A model generated the notes under the pieces. The model searched no databases, was not told the DNA's origin, and saw only the letters and a list, made by a program, of their open reading frames with translations. 64,000 nt of DNA from DAHVFK01 sp963755395 (GTDB lineage: Bacteria; Pseudomonadota; Gammaproteobacteria; Burkholderiales; SG8-39): assembly GCA_963755395.1 (NCBI GenBank), contig CAVWJJ010000002.1:1364001-1428000 (forward strand), given 5' to 3'. Numbering within the stretch: position 1 is the stretch's first letter; the number at the start of each line of letters is the position of its first letter. A program made the translations under genes and the position numbers. Positions 32,103-40,290 of this stretch are shown here, in pieces.

Positions 32103-33224
32103 GTGCCCGCAAGCAGACAGCCCACTTTCCGCGCCGAGCACGTCGGCAGCTTCCTGCGGCCCGACCGCTTGATGGCCGCCGTGCGCCAGGCGCGCGACGG
32201 CAAGCTGGCGCGGGAGGCGCTGCGCGCGATCCAGGACCAGTGCATCCGCGAGCTGGTGGCGACGCAGGAGGCGATCGGCCTGTCGTCGGTGACCGACGGC
32301 GAATTCCGGCGGCGCGGCTGGTCGGCCGGCCTCATCGACGCGGTCGAAGGATTCGGGCTGCGCGAGGGCACGCTGCTCGGGTTCCGCGACGAGAAAGGCG
32401 ACAGGGGCGGTGCCGCCTCGCCCTACGCCAAGGCCCGGCTCAAGCGCACGCGCGGCATCGCCACCGACGAGTTCCGCTTCCTGAAGAGCGTGGCGAACAC
32501 CGGGCTGCCCAAGGTCACCATCCCCTCGCCTGACGTGATGCACTATTTCCTGGGGCCGCGCAGCGTCGACCAGGCGGTGTATCCGGACATCGAGCAGTAC
32601 TACGCGGATCTGGTGTCGATCTACGCCGCGGAGATCGAGCAGCTGGCCGCGCTCGGCTGCACTTATCTGCAGCTCGACAACACGGCGCTGCCGTGCAATT
32701 GCGACGTCCACGCGCGCGCGGACGTCAGCGCGAGGGGAGAGGACCCCAATGCGCTCACCGCGCGCTACGTGCGGCTTGTGAACGACGTGCTCGCGTCCTG
32801 CCCGCCCGGCATGGCCAGGGCGACCCACATGTGCCGCGGCAATCTAAAGGGCGCCTGGATGGCCGAGGGCGGGTACGAGCCGATCGCCGAGAAGGTGTTC
32901 GGCGGCATCGACGTCGACGCGTTCTTCCTCGAGTTCGACACGCCGCGCGCGGGCGACTTCCGCCCGCTGCGCTTCGTTCCGGCGCCGAAGAGGGTGGTTC
33001 TCGGGCTGATCAGCACCAAGACTCCGCGGCTCGAGTCGGCCGACGAGCTCAAGCGGCGCATTGCGGAAGCCTCGAAGTTCGTGCCGCTCGAGCGGCTCGG
33101 GCTGTCGCCGCAGTGCGGCTTCAGCTCCGCGCCCGGTGCGGGCCAGCCGCTCACGGCCGACGACCAGAAGCGCAAGCTCGAGCTGCTGGTGAGGGTTGCG
33201 CGCGAGGTCTGGGGCGGCGTCTGA
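32103..33224 (+). CDS. MetE-like (cobalamin-independent methionine synthase II) family protein
   Basis: The 373-residue protein has the catalytic barrel of the MetE C-terminal family (YxjG/YxjH-like): RAEHVGSFLRP, SVTDGEFRRRGW, and candidate zinc ligands HMC (ATHMCRGNL), a downstream Glu and Cys in LSPQCGFSS. It lacks the N-terminal half of full MetE and so probably uses a simple methyl donor, or acts on another thiol. The start is GTG. It is probably monocistronic, with a convergent EamA gene after it. Confidence 0.85.
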   Translation: MPASRQPTFRAEHVGSFLRPDRLMAAVRQARDGKLAREALRAIQDQCIRELVATQEAIGLSSVTDGEFRRRGWSAGLIDAVEGFGLREGTLLGFRDEKGDRGGAASPYAKARLKRTRGIATDEFRFLKSVANTGLPKVTIPSPDVMHYFLGPRSVDQAVYPDIEQYYADLVSIYAAEIEQLAALGCTYLQLDNTALPCNCDVHARADVSARGEDPNALTARYVRLVNDVLASCPPGMARATHMCRGNLKGAWMAEGGYEPIAEKVFGGIDVDAFFLEFDTPRAGDFRPLRFVPAPKRVVLGLISTKTPRLESADELKRRIAEASKFVPLERLGLSPQCGFSSAPGAGQPLTADDQKRKLELLVRVAREVWGGV

Positions 33225-33230
33225 AGCGGC

Positions 33231-34142
33231 TCAGTGCGCGAGCGTCACGATCACCAGCCCGAGCGTCAGCAGGGCGATGCCGCCCAGCTCCAGCCGGCTG
33301 AGGCGCTCGCGAAACACGCGTCGCGACACGACGTAGCTGAACAGCAGCTCGATCAGCCCGAGCGTGCGCACGTGCGCCACCGGCTCGATCGCCATCGCGG
33401 TGAACCAGCCGGCCGAGGCGGCCGCGCCCATGAAGCCCGCGAACAGAGAGGCGCGCCAGGCGCGCAGCACGCGCCGCACGGCTTCGACATTGCGCGCCAG
33501 CAGCCAGCCACCGAGCAGCAGCGTCTGCACCAGCTGCGCAGCGACCAGCGTGGCGGCGCCGGCCATCAGGAACTCGGCGTGCAGCGCGAGGGCCGCGCCG
33601 CGATAGCCAACCGCCGCGAGCGCGAAGCCGGCGCCCGAGGCGAGGCCGATCAGCGCGCTGCGCGACGTCCAGCCGCTGAGCATGGTGCGCAGCGGCCGCG
33701 CCCTGTCGGCCGGCGACAGCAGCAGCACGCCGAGCGTACCGAAGGCGATCGCGATCCCGGTGACCGCGTTCACCCGATCGCCGAGGAAAACGAACGCGAA
33801 CACGGCGACCTGGATGATCTCGGTCTTCGAGTACGCGACGCCGAGCGCGAAGTTGCGCTCCGCCATCACGCGCAGCAGCAGCGCGGTGGCGATGATCTGG
33901 CTCACGCCCGCGACCAGCACCCAGAGCCAGAACGCGGGCGCCGGCGCGGGCAGCGGCAGCCGGGTGACGGCCTGCACGCCCCACAGCCAGGCGAGCGCGA
34001 ACGGCAAACCGTAGAGGAAGCGCACCAGCGTGGCGCCGAGCGTGCCGAGCTCCGCGCTGAGGTGGCGCTGCGCGGCGTTGCGCAGCGTCTGCGCGAAGGC
34101 CGCCCAGACGGTGATCGGGATCCAGAGCCAGGCGGCGGGCAC
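33231..34142 (-). CDS. EamA/DMT-family transporter
   Basis: The 303-residue protein has ten predicted helices in two EamA repeats, with FLYGLPFALAWLWG near residue 43 and the second repeat starting near 150. It differs clearly from the EamA gene at 16820. The start is GTG. It lies three bases downstream of a small EthD-like gene and may be cotranscribed with it and the kinase gene beyond. The substrate is unknown. Confidence 0.85.
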   Translation of the reverse strand: MPAAWLWIPITVWAAFAQTLRNAAQRHLSAELGTLGATLVRFLYGLPFALAWLWGVQAVTRLPLPAPAPAFWLWVLVAGVSQIIATALLLRVMAERNFALGVAYSKTEIIQVAVFAFVFLGDRVNAVTGIAIAFGTLGVLLLSPADRARPLRTMLSGWTSRSALIGLASGAGFALAAVGYRGAALALHAEFLMAGAATLVAAQLVQTLLLGGWLLARNVEAVRRVLRAWRASLFAGFMGAAASAGWFTAMAIEPVAHVRTLGLIELLFSYVVSRRVFRERLSRLELGGIALLTLGLVIVTLAH

Positions 34143-34145
34143 CGC

Positions 34146-34511
34146 TCAGCCGCCGCGCGCGCCGATCACTTGCTTCAGCACATGGCGGCGGTTACGCGTG
34201 TGCGGCCGCACCTCTCCCGGCCAGCGGCCCGAGTCGATCGCCGCCGCCCAGGCGGGGCTGAGCAGCACCTCGGCGCTCTCGAGCTCGTACAGCGCGCTGT
34301 AGCGCGGCTCGCCCTCGGCGACGATGGTCTTCTTCTCGCCGCCCATGATCATCTCGAGCGGCGCGGTGGTCGAGCGGGTCACCGCGAGCACGCCCGGAAC
34401 CTTGAGCAGCAGCGGCACATGCTCGGTCTCGTAGACCTCGTTGAACAGCGCCTCCTTGTCCGGCGCGACGTCCATGCTGGCGATAAAGATGAATTTTGTC
34501 TTTGGGTGCAT
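34146..34511 (-). CDS. Small EthD/dabb-like hypothetical protein
   Basis: The 121-residue protein has a ferredoxin-like alpha/beta-barrel pattern (KTKFIFIASMDVAPDKEALF, EHVPLLLKVPGVLAVTRS), as in EthD or dimeric alpha-beta barrel proteins that act as small oxygenases or ligand-binding subunits. No catalytic residue can be assigned. ATG 34511 is preferred over a TTG two codons upstream. It lies between the EamA transporter and the polyphosphate glucokinase gene. Confidence 0.6.
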   Translation of the reverse strand: MHPKTKFIFIASMDVAPDKEALFNEVYETEHVPLLLKVPGVLAVTRSTTAPLEMIMGGEKKTIVAEGEPRYSALYELESAEVLLSPAWAAAIDSGRWPGEVRPHTRNRRHVLKQVIGARGG

Positions 34512-34536
34512 CGTCAAGACTCCACTCGCAAAAAGT

Positions 34537-35304
34537 TCAACCCAATGACCGCTTCTGTCGCGCGCGCCGGCGCTCGTGGTCGTAGGCCAGGGCTGCGCCG
34601 ATGATGCCGGCCTCGTTGCGCAGCCGCGCCGGCACCACCGGCGTGATCAGCTTCAGGTGCGGCAGGAACTTGCGCCACTTCTTGCTCACGCCGCCGCCGA
34701 TGATGAACGCGTCGGGCCAGAAATAGCCCTGCAGCAGGCGCAGGTAGGCATCGACGCGTCGCGCCCACTTCTTCCAGCCGAGAACTTTCTTCTCGCGCAC
34801 ACTCTCGGCGGCCCAGGTCTCGGCGTCGCGGCCGCGCAGCGTGAGGTGTCCAAGCTCGGTATTCGGGACCAGGTGCCCGTTGATGAATAGCGCGCTGCCG
34901 ATTCCGGTGCCCAGGGTGACCATGATCACCAGCCCCTCGCGGTTGCGCCCGGCGCCGAAGTGCATCTCGGCGTAGCCCGCCGCGTCGGCGTCGTTGATCA
35001 CGCTCACCGGGCAGCGTGTGCTCTTGCGCAGCAGCGCGGCCGCGTTCACGCCGAGCCAAGTGCGCGAAATATTGGCCGCGGTGCGCAGCCTGCCGCCCTT
35101 CACCACCGCCGGCATCGCACAGCCGATCGGCCCGTCCCACTCGAAGTGCTGCGCGATCTTCGCCACTGTGCGCGCCACGGCCTGCGGGGTGGCGGGGTCC
35201 GGCGTCTTGATGCGCTTGCGCTTGGCCAGCAGCCTGCCGCTCACGGTGTCGACCGGGGCGCCCTTGATGCCGCTGCCGCCGACGTCGATGCCGAGAACGT
35301 GCAT
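34537..35304 (-). CDS. ppgK: Polyphosphate glucokinase-like ROK kinase
   Basis: The 255-residue ROK-fold kinase has the phosphate motif GIDVGGSGIKG (residues 5-15), the catalytic-base segment VINDADAAGYAEM, LGTGIGSALFINGHLVPNTE and the C-terminal FIIGGGVSKKWRKF. The NDADAAG form and the KK-rich C-terminal end resemble polyphosphate-glucose phosphotransferase, which phosphorylates glucose from polyphosphate or ATP. No DNA-binding domain is present, so it is not a ROK repressor. It lies four bases downstream of an SDR gene. Confidence 0.8.
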   Translation of the reverse strand: MHVLGIDVGGSGIKGAPVDTVSGRLLAKRKRIKTPDPATPQAVARTVAKIAQHFEWDGPIGCAMPAVVKGGRLRTAANISRTWLGVNAAALLRKSTRCPVSVINDADAAGYAEMHFGAGRNREGLVIMVTLGTGIGSALFINGHLVPNTELGHLTLRGRDAETWAAESVREKKVLGWKKWARRVDAYLRLLQGYFWPDAFIIGGGVSKKWRKFLPHLKLITPVVPARLRNEAGIIGAALAYDHERRRARQKRSLG

Positions 35305-35307
35305 GCG

Positions 35308-36063
35308 CTAGCCGCGCCCGACGAAGGGCATCTTGGTCGCCATGATGGTCATGAACTGCACGTTCGCCTCGAGCGGCAGGTTGGCCATGTACAACACCGC
35401 GCTGCCGACGTGCGCCACGTCCATGCGCGGCTCGACCACGGTCGTGCCGTTGGCCTGCGGCACGCCCTTGGTCATGCGCTCGGTCATCTCGGTCGCGGCG
35501 TTGCCGATGTCGATCTGGCCGCAGGCGATGTCGTACGCGCGCCCGTCGAGCGAGATGCACTTGGTGAGGCCGGTGACCGCGTGCTTGGTGGCCGTGTAGG
35601 GGGCCGAGAAGGGGCGCGGGGCGTGGGCCGAGATGGAGCCGTTGTTGATGATCCGCCCGCCGCGCGGCGACTGCGCCTTCATGATCCGGATCGCCTCCTG
35701 CGAGCACAGGAACATGCCCGTAAGGTTGACGTCCACCACCGCCTTCCACTGCTCGAACGTCAGATCTTCCATCGGGATCGCCGGCGCGCCCATGCCGGCG
35801 TTGTTGAACAGCAGGTCCAGGCGCCCCCAGTCCTGCTTCACCTTCGCGAACAGCGCCCTGACCGTCTCCGGCTGGCCGATGTCGCCCGCCAGCACGAGCG
35901 CGCGCGGGCCGGCGCCCGAGTCCGTCGCCGCCTTGTCGAGCAGCTCCTTGCGCCGGCCGACCAGCGCCACGTTCCAGCCGTCGCCGAGCAGCGCCAGCGC
36001 CGCCGCCTTGCCGATTCCGGTGCCCGCGCCGGTGACCAGCGCGACCTTGTTCGTAGCAGCCAT
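35308..36063 (-). CDS. Short-chain dehydrogenase/reductase (SDR)
   Basis: The 251-residue protein is a classical SDR. It has the NAD(P) motif VTGAGTGIGKAAALAL (residues 10-25), NNAGMG, the catalytic Ser region NNGSISAHAPR and Y-x3-K as YTATKHA. The substrate is unknown. It heads the SDR, ppgK-like, EthD-like and EamA run on the minus strand, and has a GGGGAACG purine stretch upstream of its start. Confidence 0.88.
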   Translation of the reverse strand: MAATNKVALVTGAGTGIGKAAALALLGDGWNVALVGRRKELLDKAATDSGAGPRALVLAGDIGQPETVRALFAKVKQDWGRLDLLFNNAGMGAPAIPMEDLTFEQWKAVVDVNLTGMFLCSQEAIRIMKAQSPRGGRIINNGSISAHAPRPFSAPYTATKHAVTGLTKCISLDGRAYDIACGQIDIGNAATEMTERMTKGVPQANGTTVVEPRMDVAHVGSAVLYMANLPLEANVQFMTIMATKMPFVGRG

Positions 36064-36117
36064 GGCTCGTTCCCCTCCGTTCTTCTGGAACGAGGATGTT
36101 ACCGCAGCCGCACGCGG

Positions 36118-37491
36118 CTACCAGCGAAACACGGCGATGAACCAGAGCAGCGTCGGAAAGCATAGCGCGGTCGCGTAGGCGGCGAGCGCCGCGGCGCGAC
36201 GCCCGGCGTCGCGCGGCACGATCATGCGCCAGCCGAGCCAGGCGGACCAGGCGACGCCCACGGCGAGCAGCGCGGCGCGCACCCAGGGCACCCAGCCGAG
36301 CGGCACGCGCTCTGCCTTCAGGTCCGCGAGCGTCAGCATCGACAGACCGAGGAATACGCCGAAACCCGCGAGCGGCAGCAGCGCGAGGGCGATGCGCCGC
36401 CACGGCAGCGCCGCGTCCGCGGCCAGCTTCGCCGCGAGCCGCAGCGCGGCGTACACCGCGCCGCCGAGCGCGGTCCCGCCGCCGAGGATGAAGGCGACGA
36501 TGCACAGCCCGTCGAGCCAGGTGAACACGTCCTGCGACTTCGGGTAGTGGGTCAGGATCCACCACGGTGCGTTGTCCCGCAGCAGCAGGAACGCGTTGTG
36601 ATCGATCAGCCAGGTCGCGGCGGCGAGCTTCATGGCGACGAACCAAGGGCTGAGCGACCAGAGGAAGGCGGCGCTCGCGATTCCGATCACGCCGAACACC
36701 AGCACCATCGCTTCCGCATCCGTTATCTGCGCGATCGGCGCCTGGAGAATCTCGCTTCCGGGTGCGCGCGCCTTGAGCGCGATCGCGCCGCGGTGTCCGG
36801 CGCAGCGCCCGCAGGCGTGGCAGGGCGCGGCGCTCTTGAGGTGGCGCAGATCCACCAGCGGCGCGCAGTTGATGCTCGGCACTTGCCCGGGTTGGCGCCG
36901 CCAGGCTTCTTCGTCGGCCGCGAAGTGCACCGGCGCGAGGCGCGCGAGCAGCGCGAACACGCCGTTGGCCGGGCAAAGGTGGCGGCACCAGACGCGCTTG
37001 CCCTTGCCGTAGACCAGGCCGACCGCGACCGCCGCGACGCTTGAGCCGCCAAGCACCAGCGCGGCCGCCTCGGGGTATTCGTACACGCTCACTAGCTGGC
37101 CGTAGACCGTGGTGCAGACGAAGGCGATGAACGGCCAGCCTTCCCAGCGCAGCCAGCGCGGGATCGCGCGGCCCAGGCCGTGGCGACTGGCGAATTCGGT
37201 GAGCGTGCCTTCCGGGCACAGCGTGCCGCACCATACCCGTCCCATCGCCATCATGCTCAGCATCACGAACGGCCACCAGATGCCCCAGAAGGCGAACTGG
37301 GCGAACAGCCGCAGGTTGTCGTAGATGTGCGCGTCGCGCGCCGGCAGCGGCATGAATGGCGGAACCAGCAGCAGCCCGAAGTAGACCATCACGACGGTCC
37401 ACTGCAGCGCGACGATCGCGCGGCTGTGCCGGCGCATCGCCTCGCCGAGCTCGGCGAGCCAGCTCCGTGCTGCCGGTGCGGCGGCGTTCAT
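36118..37491 (-). CDS. NapH/FtrD-like polyferredoxin membrane protein
   Basis: The 457-residue membrane protein has about eight to ten helices and two cytoplasmic-type cysteine motifs, CGTLCPEG (near 88) and CRHLCPANG (near 158), plus CHACGRCAG, giving two or more [4Fe-4S] sites. NapH-like polyferredoxins pass electrons across the membrane; FtrD of Bordetella/Burkholderia has this role in ferrous iron uptake. It overlaps the cupredoxin gene by ATGA. The context (P19, cupredoxin, porin) supports an Ftr-type iron system. Confidence 0.82.
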   Translation of the reverse strand: MNAAAPAARSWLAELGEAMRRHSRAIVALQWTVVMVYFGLLLVPPFMPLPARDAHIYDNLRLFAQFAFWGIWWPFVMLSMMAMGRVWCGTLCPEGTLTEFASRHGLGRAIPRWLRWEGWPFIAFVCTTVYGQLVSVYEYPEAAALVLGGSSVAAVAVGLVYGKGKRVWCRHLCPANGVFALLARLAPVHFAADEEAWRRQPGQVPSINCAPLVDLRHLKSAAPCHACGRCAGHRGAIALKARAPGSEILQAPIAQITDAEAMVLVFGVIGIASAAFLWSLSPWFVAMKLAAATWLIDHNAFLLLRDNAPWWILTHYPKSQDVFTWLDGLCIVAFILGGGTALGGAVYAALRLAAKLAADAALPWRRIALALLPLAGFGVFLGLSMLTLADLKAERVPLGWVPWVRAALLAVGVAWSAWLGWRMIVPRDAGRRAAALAAYATALCFPTLLWFIAVFRW

Positions 37492-37826
37492 TTCGCGACG
37501 ATCTCTCCGCGCATCGTGTCGGGGTGGAAATCGCCAAAGAAGGGATAGCGGCCCGGCGCGAGCGGCTGGTAGATGAGGAAGCTCGCAGCGCCCGGGGCGA
37601 GGACCTTCTCCTTGCGTGGCGAGTTGCTTTCGAATTCCTCGGGTCCGCGGCCGTCGTTGCGGATGCGCAGGCGGAACCTGGTGTTCGCGGGAACGACGAG
37701 CGTGGCGGGCTCGAAGCGCCCGTCCAGGATACGCAGCTCGAAGCTAGGCATGTCGTCGGCGCGCGCGACAACGGACGCGCCGAGCAGTGCTGCAAGCGCG
37801 ATCACGCGGGCGATGGCATGTGGCAT
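37488..37826 (-). CDS. Periplasmic cupredoxin-like protein (FtrB-like)
   Basis: The 112-residue protein has a signal peptide (about residues 1-24) and a cupredoxin-fold domain. It has the EfeO/FtrB-type segments RNDGRGPEEFESNS and YPFFGDFHPDTMRGEIVAK. The usual blue-copper Cys is absent, so it is a non-blue cupredoxin-like domain, as in FtrB. In Ftr systems it assists oxidation or delivery of ferrous iron. It sits between the porin and polyferredoxin genes in a tight operon. Confidence 0.78.
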   Translation of the reverse strand: MPHAIARVIALAALLGASVVARADDMPSFELRILDGRFEPATLVVPANTRFRLRIRNDGRGPEEFESNSPRKEKVLAPGAASFLIYQPLAPGRYPFFGDFHPDTMRGEIVAK

Positions 37827-37839
37827 GGCGCAACCCTCC

Positions 37840-39237
37840 TCAATACGTGACCTGGGCGCGCAGACCCAGCACGCTCGCTGCCGGGGCGTCCTGGTTGCCG
37901 GCGGGAGCGGCGATGTATTGCAAGTCGGGCGTGAGCTCGAACTGCTTGCTGATTCGATAGCGGTAGTAGAGCTCGAGCACGCGCTCGGCGCCGCTCGCGG
38001 CGTAGGCGTCCAGCGCCGGCGAGGCTGCGGTGAACTCCGGGCTCGTGCGCAGCCAGCCGAGCGCGACGCCGACGGCGTCGGCCCCGCGCTGCCAATACGA
38101 GCCGCCCAGCTCGGCGCCGAGCGTCAGCGCGCGGTCGAAGCGCACGTCGCCCGAAACTTGATGGCCGTAGCGGCCGAACAGCGTGACCGCGTCGCCGTAG
38201 CGCTGGTCGACCGATAGACCGACCCCGGAATGCCGCTCGACCAGGCCGGTTAGGTCCGCGGCCTGGCCGTTGCGCCAGTAGTACGCGCGGTAGTTGCCGG
38301 TCAGTCCCTCGAACAGCTTGAGCGAACGCTCGGCCTGCGCGATCACCAAAGGCGAGGAGAAGAAGCGGCTGTAGTTCGCGCCTTCGCCGGCGCCGAACAC
38401 ACCGAGCGAAAGGCGCCAGGTCTCCGGATTGTCGCGCCGGTTGAGGTAGGAGACGCGGAAGCCGGGCGAAAAGCCGTTCGCGTCCACGCCGATGTCGCCG
38501 GCGGCGTCGAGCAGCGGGTTGTGCACGAAGGCGGTGTTGAGGAACTGGCGCGTTTCGTCGTTCGCCGCCGCGTTCTGGTCGAAGAATACGAACGGATCCA
38601 TCTTGCCGAAGTTGAGCTCCAGCGTCTCGTGCGAGCGCGGCTTGAAGCCGCCGAAGGGCAGCGGGATCGAGGCCTGGTACCAAGCCTGGCCCAGCACCGC
38701 GACGCTGTCGTCGGGCTTGGTGCTGAGGACGCGGAAGGCGCTGGCGTTGGGGCGCGAAAAGGCGGCGAGGTCGTTCAGGCCGTTGCCCTGGCCGAAGCGG
38801 AACTGGGCGAACAGCTGCTGCTCCGTGTCGCCGATGTGCTCCAGCGGCAAGCCGATGAAGACGTCACCGCGGTAGTTCAGCTCGCTTTGATTCGCCGCCG
38901 AGCCGGCCGGAAGGCCGCCGGGATGCTGCGCCACGGTGGTCAGGCTCGCGCCGACCTTGATCCCTTCCAGCGACTCCACCGTGCGCGCCGCCTTCAACGT
39001 GCTGACCGACTGATGCTCGAGCGCCTTCAGGCGCGCGGTGAGCTCGGGCTCGTTCTCGCTCAGGGTGTCGGTCTCGAGGCCCTTGTCAATGCGCGCGTCG
39101 CGCCTTTCCAGCTCTTGCACCCGCTGCTCGAGGCGCTTTACAAGCTGCTTCAGCTGCTCGACTTCGGTGTCGGCGAAGGCGACGCCGGGCAGCATGAGCG
39201 ACGCGGCGAGAAGGGGGAGGAGGCAGGCGCGCGCCAT
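37840..39237 (-). CDS. Outer-membrane porin with coiled-coil N-terminus (OprB/DcaP-like)
   Basis: The 465-residue protein has a signal peptide (about 1-22), a short coiled coil (VEQLKQLVKRLEQRVQELE, about 26-45) and an outer-membrane beta-barrel. The strand pattern is rich in aromatic residues and the protein ends in a terminal aromatic (QVTY). It resembles carbohydrate or DcaP-type porins. It is one base downstream of the P19-like gene and so part of the iron operon, which suggests a channel for iron or a small chelate. Confidence 0.75.
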   Translation of the reverse strand: MARACLLPLLAASLMLPGVAFADTEVEQLKQLVKRLEQRVQELERRDARIDKGLETDTLSENEPELTARLKALEHQSVSTLKAARTVESLEGIKVGASLTTVAQHPGGLPAGSAANQSELNYRGDVFIGLPLEHIGDTEQQLFAQFRFGQGNGLNDLAAFSRPNASAFRVLSTKPDDSVAVLGQAWYQASIPLPFGGFKPRSHETLELNFGKMDPFVFFDQNAAANDETRQFLNTAFVHNPLLDAAGDIGVDANGFSPGFRVSYLNRRDNPETWRLSLGVFGAGEGANYSRFFSSPLVIAQAERSLKLFEGLTGNYRAYYWRNGQAADLTGLVERHSGVGLSVDQRYGDAVTLFGRYGHQVSGDVRFDRALTLGAELGGSYWQRGADAVGVALGWLRTSPEFTAASPALDAYAASGAERVLELYYRYRISKQFELTPDLQYIAAPAGNQDAPAASVLGLRAQVTY

Positions 39238-39238
39238 T

Positions 39239-39790
39239 TCAGTATCCGCCCTTCTTGCCCAGCCCCACGAACACGAAATCGAACTCGGCCTCGAACGGCT
39301 TCCACCACGGACGCACGCCGGTGAGGCGGTCGGTGTGGCGGCCGAAGTGCGCGTGCGGGTTCATCGACGGCGGTTGGAGCAGGAGCTTCAAGTGGTACTT
39401 GCCCGGCCCCATCAGCTTGACGTTGTCGCCGTAGTGCGGCCCGTCGCTTGCGGTCATCGGCATCAGGTCGCCGGCGAGCTTCTTGTCGCTGCCTTCCTTG
39501 CTTAGTTCATACTTGACCACGAGATAGGGCATCCAGAAGCCCTCGTCGAAGCCCTGCGGGTTGCCGGCGAGCGCGTGGATGTCCGCTTCGAGATGAACGT
39601 CGGACTGCTCGACCGGGCGCATCATGCCTTCCGGCTCCATCGTCACCGGTTGCAGGTAGACGGCGGCAATCTCCATGCCATAGCGTTGCTGGGGCGTGCC
39701 AATCGGGTATTCGAGGGCCGCCGCATTGAACGAGAAGATGGAAGAAATCATGAAAAAAGAGAGGGATGCGAGTCTGGCGAGCCTGAACAC
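39239..39790 (-). CDS. P19/FtrA-like periplasmic iron transport protein
   Basis: The 183-residue protein has a signal peptide (about 1-24) and the P19/Tp34-type core: MEIAAVYLQPVTMEPEG, DVHLEADIHA and HYGDNVKLMG, with Met/His residues typical of the copper-and-iron site. FtrA/P19 binds ferrous iron in the periplasm. The GTG start has a strong AGGAGG site. It is the first gene of the operon, and Fur-like sites lie immediately upstream. The usual FTR1 permease partner is not in the operon. Confidence 0.83.
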   Translation of the reverse strand: MFRLARLASLSFFMISSIFSFNAAALEYPIGTPQQRYGMEIAAVYLQPVTMEPEGMMRPVEQSDVHLEADIHALAGNPQGFDEGFWMPYLVVKYELSKEGSDKKLAGDLMPMTASDGPHYGDNVKLMGPGKYHLKLLLQPPSMNPHAHFGRHTDRLTGVRPWWKPFEAEFDFVFVGLGKKGGY

Positions 39791-39800
39791 GAGTTCCTCC

Positions 39801-39840
39801 TAATGAGAATGGCTATCGAACGATAATGAGAACTGTTATT
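39801..39840. promoter_or_regulatory. Fur-box-like sites between the iron operon and the molybdenum hydroxylase genes
   Basis: GATAATGAGAACTGTTATT (39822-39840) matches 14 of 19 positions of the Fur consensus, and a weaker AATGAGAATGGCTATC lies at 39802-39817. They sit just upstream of the iron operon and overlap the ATG of the divergent gene. Iron-dependent repression of both is likely. Confidence 0.55.
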
Positions 39841-40290
39841 AATGTCAACGGCCAGAGGACCGAGCTCGATCTCGACCCGGACATGCCGCTGCTGTGGGTG
39901 CTGCGCGACCTGCTCGGGCTGACCGGCACCAAGTACGGCTGCGGCATCGGCGCTTGCGGCGCGTGCACGGTGCTGGTCGACGGCCGCGCCGTGCGCAGTT
40001 GCGTGCTCCCCGCGAGCGCCGCGAGCGGCAGGAAAATCCTCACGGTCGAAGGGCTGGGCGCCGGGCGCCCGCACCCGCTGCAGCGGGCCTGGATCGGGCT
40101 GCAGGTGCCGCAGTGCGGTTATTGTCAGCCCGGCATGCTGATGGCCGCGGCCGCGCTGCTGGCGCAGAGCCCGCACCCGAGCGACGCCGAGATCGACGCC
40201 GCGTTGACCAACCTCTGCCGCTGCGGCACCTATCCGCGGGTGCGCGCCGCGATCCACGCCGCGGCGCGGGCGCTGCGGGACGCGACGTGA
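39826..40290 (+). CDS. (2Fe-2S) subunit of an isoquinoline 1-oxidoreductase-like molybdenum hydroxylase
   Basis: The 154-residue protein has the two [2Fe-2S] motifs of xanthine oxidase-type iron-sulfur subunits: the plant-type C-x4-C-x2-C (YGCGIGACGACTVL, residues about 38-51) and a C-terminal site (CGYCQPGM and CRCGTYPRV). The MRTVINVNG start matches IorA/CoxS proteins, but there is no ribosome-binding site, and the ATG lies within a Fur-like site. It overlaps the large subunit by GTGA. No flavin subunit is present, as in IorAB. Confidence 0.88.
   Translation: MRTVINVNGQRTELDLDPDMPLLWVLRDLLGLTGTKYGCGIGACGACTVLVDGRAVRSCVLPASAASGRKILTVEGLGAGRPHPLQRAWIGLQVPQCGYCQPGMLMAAAALLAQSPHPSDAEIDAALTNLCRCGTYPRVRAAIHAAARALRDAT

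Noticed and set aside
34537..35304. ROK-family transcription repressor
   Set aside because: No helix-turn-helix domain is present and the motifs fit a sugar kinase.
34514..37795. Open minus-strand frame across the kinase, SDR and polyferredoxin genes
   Set aside because: It runs out of frame through three well-supported genes on the same strand and has no homology of its own.
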